Origin: Phycisphaerales bacterium UBA6054 | GTDB lineage: Bacteria; Planctomycetota; Phycisphaerae; Phycisphaerales; UBA1924 | Direction of reading: 5' to 3' | Length of the DNA: 7,308 nt | Assembly (NCBI GenBank): GCA_002429045.1 | Contig: DIYM01000047.1 | Location: 1 to 7,308 of the forward strand | In this document: positions 6,898-7,308 of the stretch, piece after piece | Numbering within the stretch: position 1 is the stretch's first letter | Layout: every line of letters starts with the position of its first letter | Made by a program: the position numbers and the translations under genes | The notes under the pieces: model-generated | The model's database searches: none | Told to the model about the DNA's origin: nothing | Seen by the model: the letters and a program-made list of their open reading frames with translations, nothing else

Positions 6898-6944
6898 AAA
6901 CAAAGGTCCCGGACCTCCCAACACGTCCCGGGAGGTTTTTGTTT
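6898..6944 (+). terminator. Hairpin with T-run covering the TM2 ribosome binding site (terminator or attenuator)
   Basis: ACCTCCC at 6913-6919 pairs perfectly with GGGAGGT at 6930-6936 across a 10-base loop, and five T's end at 6940. Outside this, AAACAAA at 6898-6904 pairs with TTTGTTT at 6938-6944. The shape is that of an intrinsic terminator, yet it ends directly at the ATG of the TM2 gene, and its 3' arm contains that gene's ribosome binding site. A competing, smaller hairpin, AGGT at 6904-6907 with ACCT at 6913-6916, would free part of the 3' arm. It could stop read-through from upstream, sequester the ribosome binding site, or both. Pairing is seen directly; function is inferred. Confidence 0.55.
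6931..6935 (+). promoter_or_regulatory. Ribosome binding site of the TM2 gene
   Basis: GGAGG lies nine bases upstream of the ATG at 6945 and is the strongest plus-strand ribosome binding site in the window. It supports the short 71-residue form of the TM2 protein over longer in-frame alternatives. It lies wholly within the 3' arm of the 6913-6936 stem. Confidence 0.7.
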
Positions 6945-7160
6945 ATGAAGTCGGTCGGCGTGGGTTACTTGCTCTGGTTGTTGATGTTCACCGGCGTCGC
7001 CGGGATCCATCGTTTCTATGCGGGCAAGTGGGTCACGGGCATCGTCTGGCTGCTCACGGGCGGGCTGTTCCTGATCGGGCAGCTCATCGATCTGTTGCTG
7101 ATCCCGGGCATGATCGAGCGTGCGAACGTCGACCGGCGCCTGCGGGCCGCGGGCCTCTGA
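6945..7160 (+). CDS. Small TM2-domain membrane protein
   Basis: The 71-residue product is almost all one TM2 domain: a first membrane helix (about 5-20), the characteristic turn 'GIHRFYAGKWVTG' at 20-32 with the conserved His-Arg-Phe-Tyr, a second helix (about 32-46), and 'GQLIDLLLIPGM' at 45-56 with the typical membrane-edge Asp49 and Pro54. A short charged tail follows (ERANVDRRLRAAGL). TM2 proteins are small inner-membrane proteins of mostly unknown function. Some are fused to zinc ribbons, but none is visible here. The start at 6945 is chosen for its GGAGG site nine bases upstream; the same frame is open upstream to at least 6732, so a longer form is possible. The ribosome binding site is buried in a hairpin, which suggests post-transcriptional control. 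It is convergent with the dockerin gene, with six bases between the stops. Confidence 0.88.
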   Translation: MKSVGVGYLLWLLMFTGVAGIHRFYAGKWVTGIVWLLTGGLFLIGQLIDLLLIPGMIERANVDRRLRAAGL

Positions 7161-7166
7161 TCCGCA

Positions 7167-7308
7167 TCACGGGCACCCCGCGTTGAACGCGGCGATGTAG
7201 GCGGAGACGTCGAAGAAGTTGAACACGCCGTCGGGGTTGCCGGGGGGCGCGAAATCGGCGGCCGGATCCATCGCCGTGAACGCGCCGATGAACGCCGAGA
7301 TGTCGAAG
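7167..7308 (-). CDS. C-terminus of a secreted protein with a GC-type dockerin tail (cut by window edge)
   Basis: Reading leftwards from the window edge, 46 codons are open and end in TGA at 7167-7169. The sequence holds two related units: 'FDISAFIGAFTAMDP' near the edge and 'FFDVSAYIAAFNAGCP' at the very C-terminus, the latter preceded by 'GNPDGVFN', a weakened calcium-binding loop. This ending, with the final Gly-Cys-Pro, is what I know as the GC-type dockerin tail of Phycisphaerae secreted proteins, thought to act in surface anchoring or sorting. The catalytic or structural part lies beyond the window, so the protein's main role cannot be stated. Its stop faces that of the TM2 gene. Confidence 0.85.
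   Translation of the reverse strand, partial: FDISAFIGAFTAMDPAADFAPPGNPDGVFNFFDVSAYIAAFNAGCP
7184..7308 (-). repeat. Two copies of a 32-base unit encoding the dockerin half-repeats
   Basis: Positions 7184-7215 and 7277-7308 match at 27 of 32 bases by my count, with a 93-base period (31 residues). They encode FDVSAYIAAF- and FDISAFIGAF-type helices. This is the usual duplicated half-repeat of dockerins, not a mobile repeat. Confidence 0.7.

Larger units (their letters stand above)
6732..6944 (+). other. Open coding-like frame with one EF-hand-type loop, in frame with the TM2 gene
   Basis: From an ATG at 6732 the frame is open without a stop straight into the TM2 gene, which would make a 142-residue protein. 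The start of the frame reads 'MFSYENRDANGDDAVDVIEA'. It contains DANGDDAVDVIE (6753-6788), which fits the 12-residue EF-hand calcium loop with D, N, D at positions 1, 3, 5 and E at 12; position 6 is Asp, not the usual Gly. Third codon positions are strongly G/C up to about 6850, as in the real genes here, and less so afterwards. No ribosome binding site is visible before 6732. It may be a true N-terminal extension of the TM2 protein, a remnant of a calcium-binding or dockerin-like gene, or chance. I favour a remnant or untranslated leader, because the TM2 start at 6945 has its own strong ribosome binding site. Confidence 0.3.

Overview
The window looks like chromosomal DNA of a high-GC planctomycete, most likely of the class Phycisphaerae. 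The clearest clue is at the right edge. There the minus strand ends a protein with the dockerin-like tail 'FFDVSAYIAAFNAGCP', a C-terminal type I associate with Phycisphaerales secreted proteins ('GC-type dockerin'). The DUF58/BatA/VWA gene cluster and the FkbM methyltransferase fit the same group but are less specific.

Layout. (1) Positions 1-3690, minus strand: three translationally coupled genes read right to left. They are a DUF58 protein with an intact MIDAS motif (2650-3690), a BatA-type membrane protein with a degenerate MIDAS (470-2653), and the N-terminal 157 residues of a second membrane-anchored VWA protein (1-473, cut by the window edge). Stop and start codons overlap as GTGA and ATGA. 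The MoxR ATPase that usually precedes DUF58 is not in the window. (2) Positions 3741-4712, minus strand: a secreted protein of unknown function that resembles planctomycete DUF6263 proteins. Its GC is clearly lower than that of its neighbours. (3) Positions 4784-5908, plus strand: 6-phosphofructokinase, divergent from gene 2 across a 71-base promoter region. (4) Positions 5914-6681, minus strand: FkbM-family methyltransferase, convergent with the kinase with only 5 bases between the stop codons. (5) Positions 6682-6944: a 263-base gap holding a palindrome beside a good -10-like box for the methyltransferase gene, an open coding-like frame with one EF-hand-type loop, and a hairpin whose 3' arm contains the ribosome binding site of the next gene. 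(6) Positions 6945-7160, plus strand: a 71-residue TM2-domain membrane protein. (7) Positions 7167-7308, minus strand: the C-terminal 46 residues of the dockerin-anchored protein.

The DUF58/BatA/VWA genes probably act together as a membrane-associated module of the MoxR/VWA type, linked in other bacteria to protein assembly or stress tolerance. Phosphofructokinase is core glycolysis. The remaining genes have no evident common pathway. I see no CRISPR array, tRNA, rRNA, transposase or phage gene. I found no convincing new multi-gene system. The points most worth a second look are the hairpin that covers the TM2 ribosome binding site, the EF-hand-type frame joined to TM2, the low-GC secreted gene, and the mixed donor-site signature of the phosphofructokinase.
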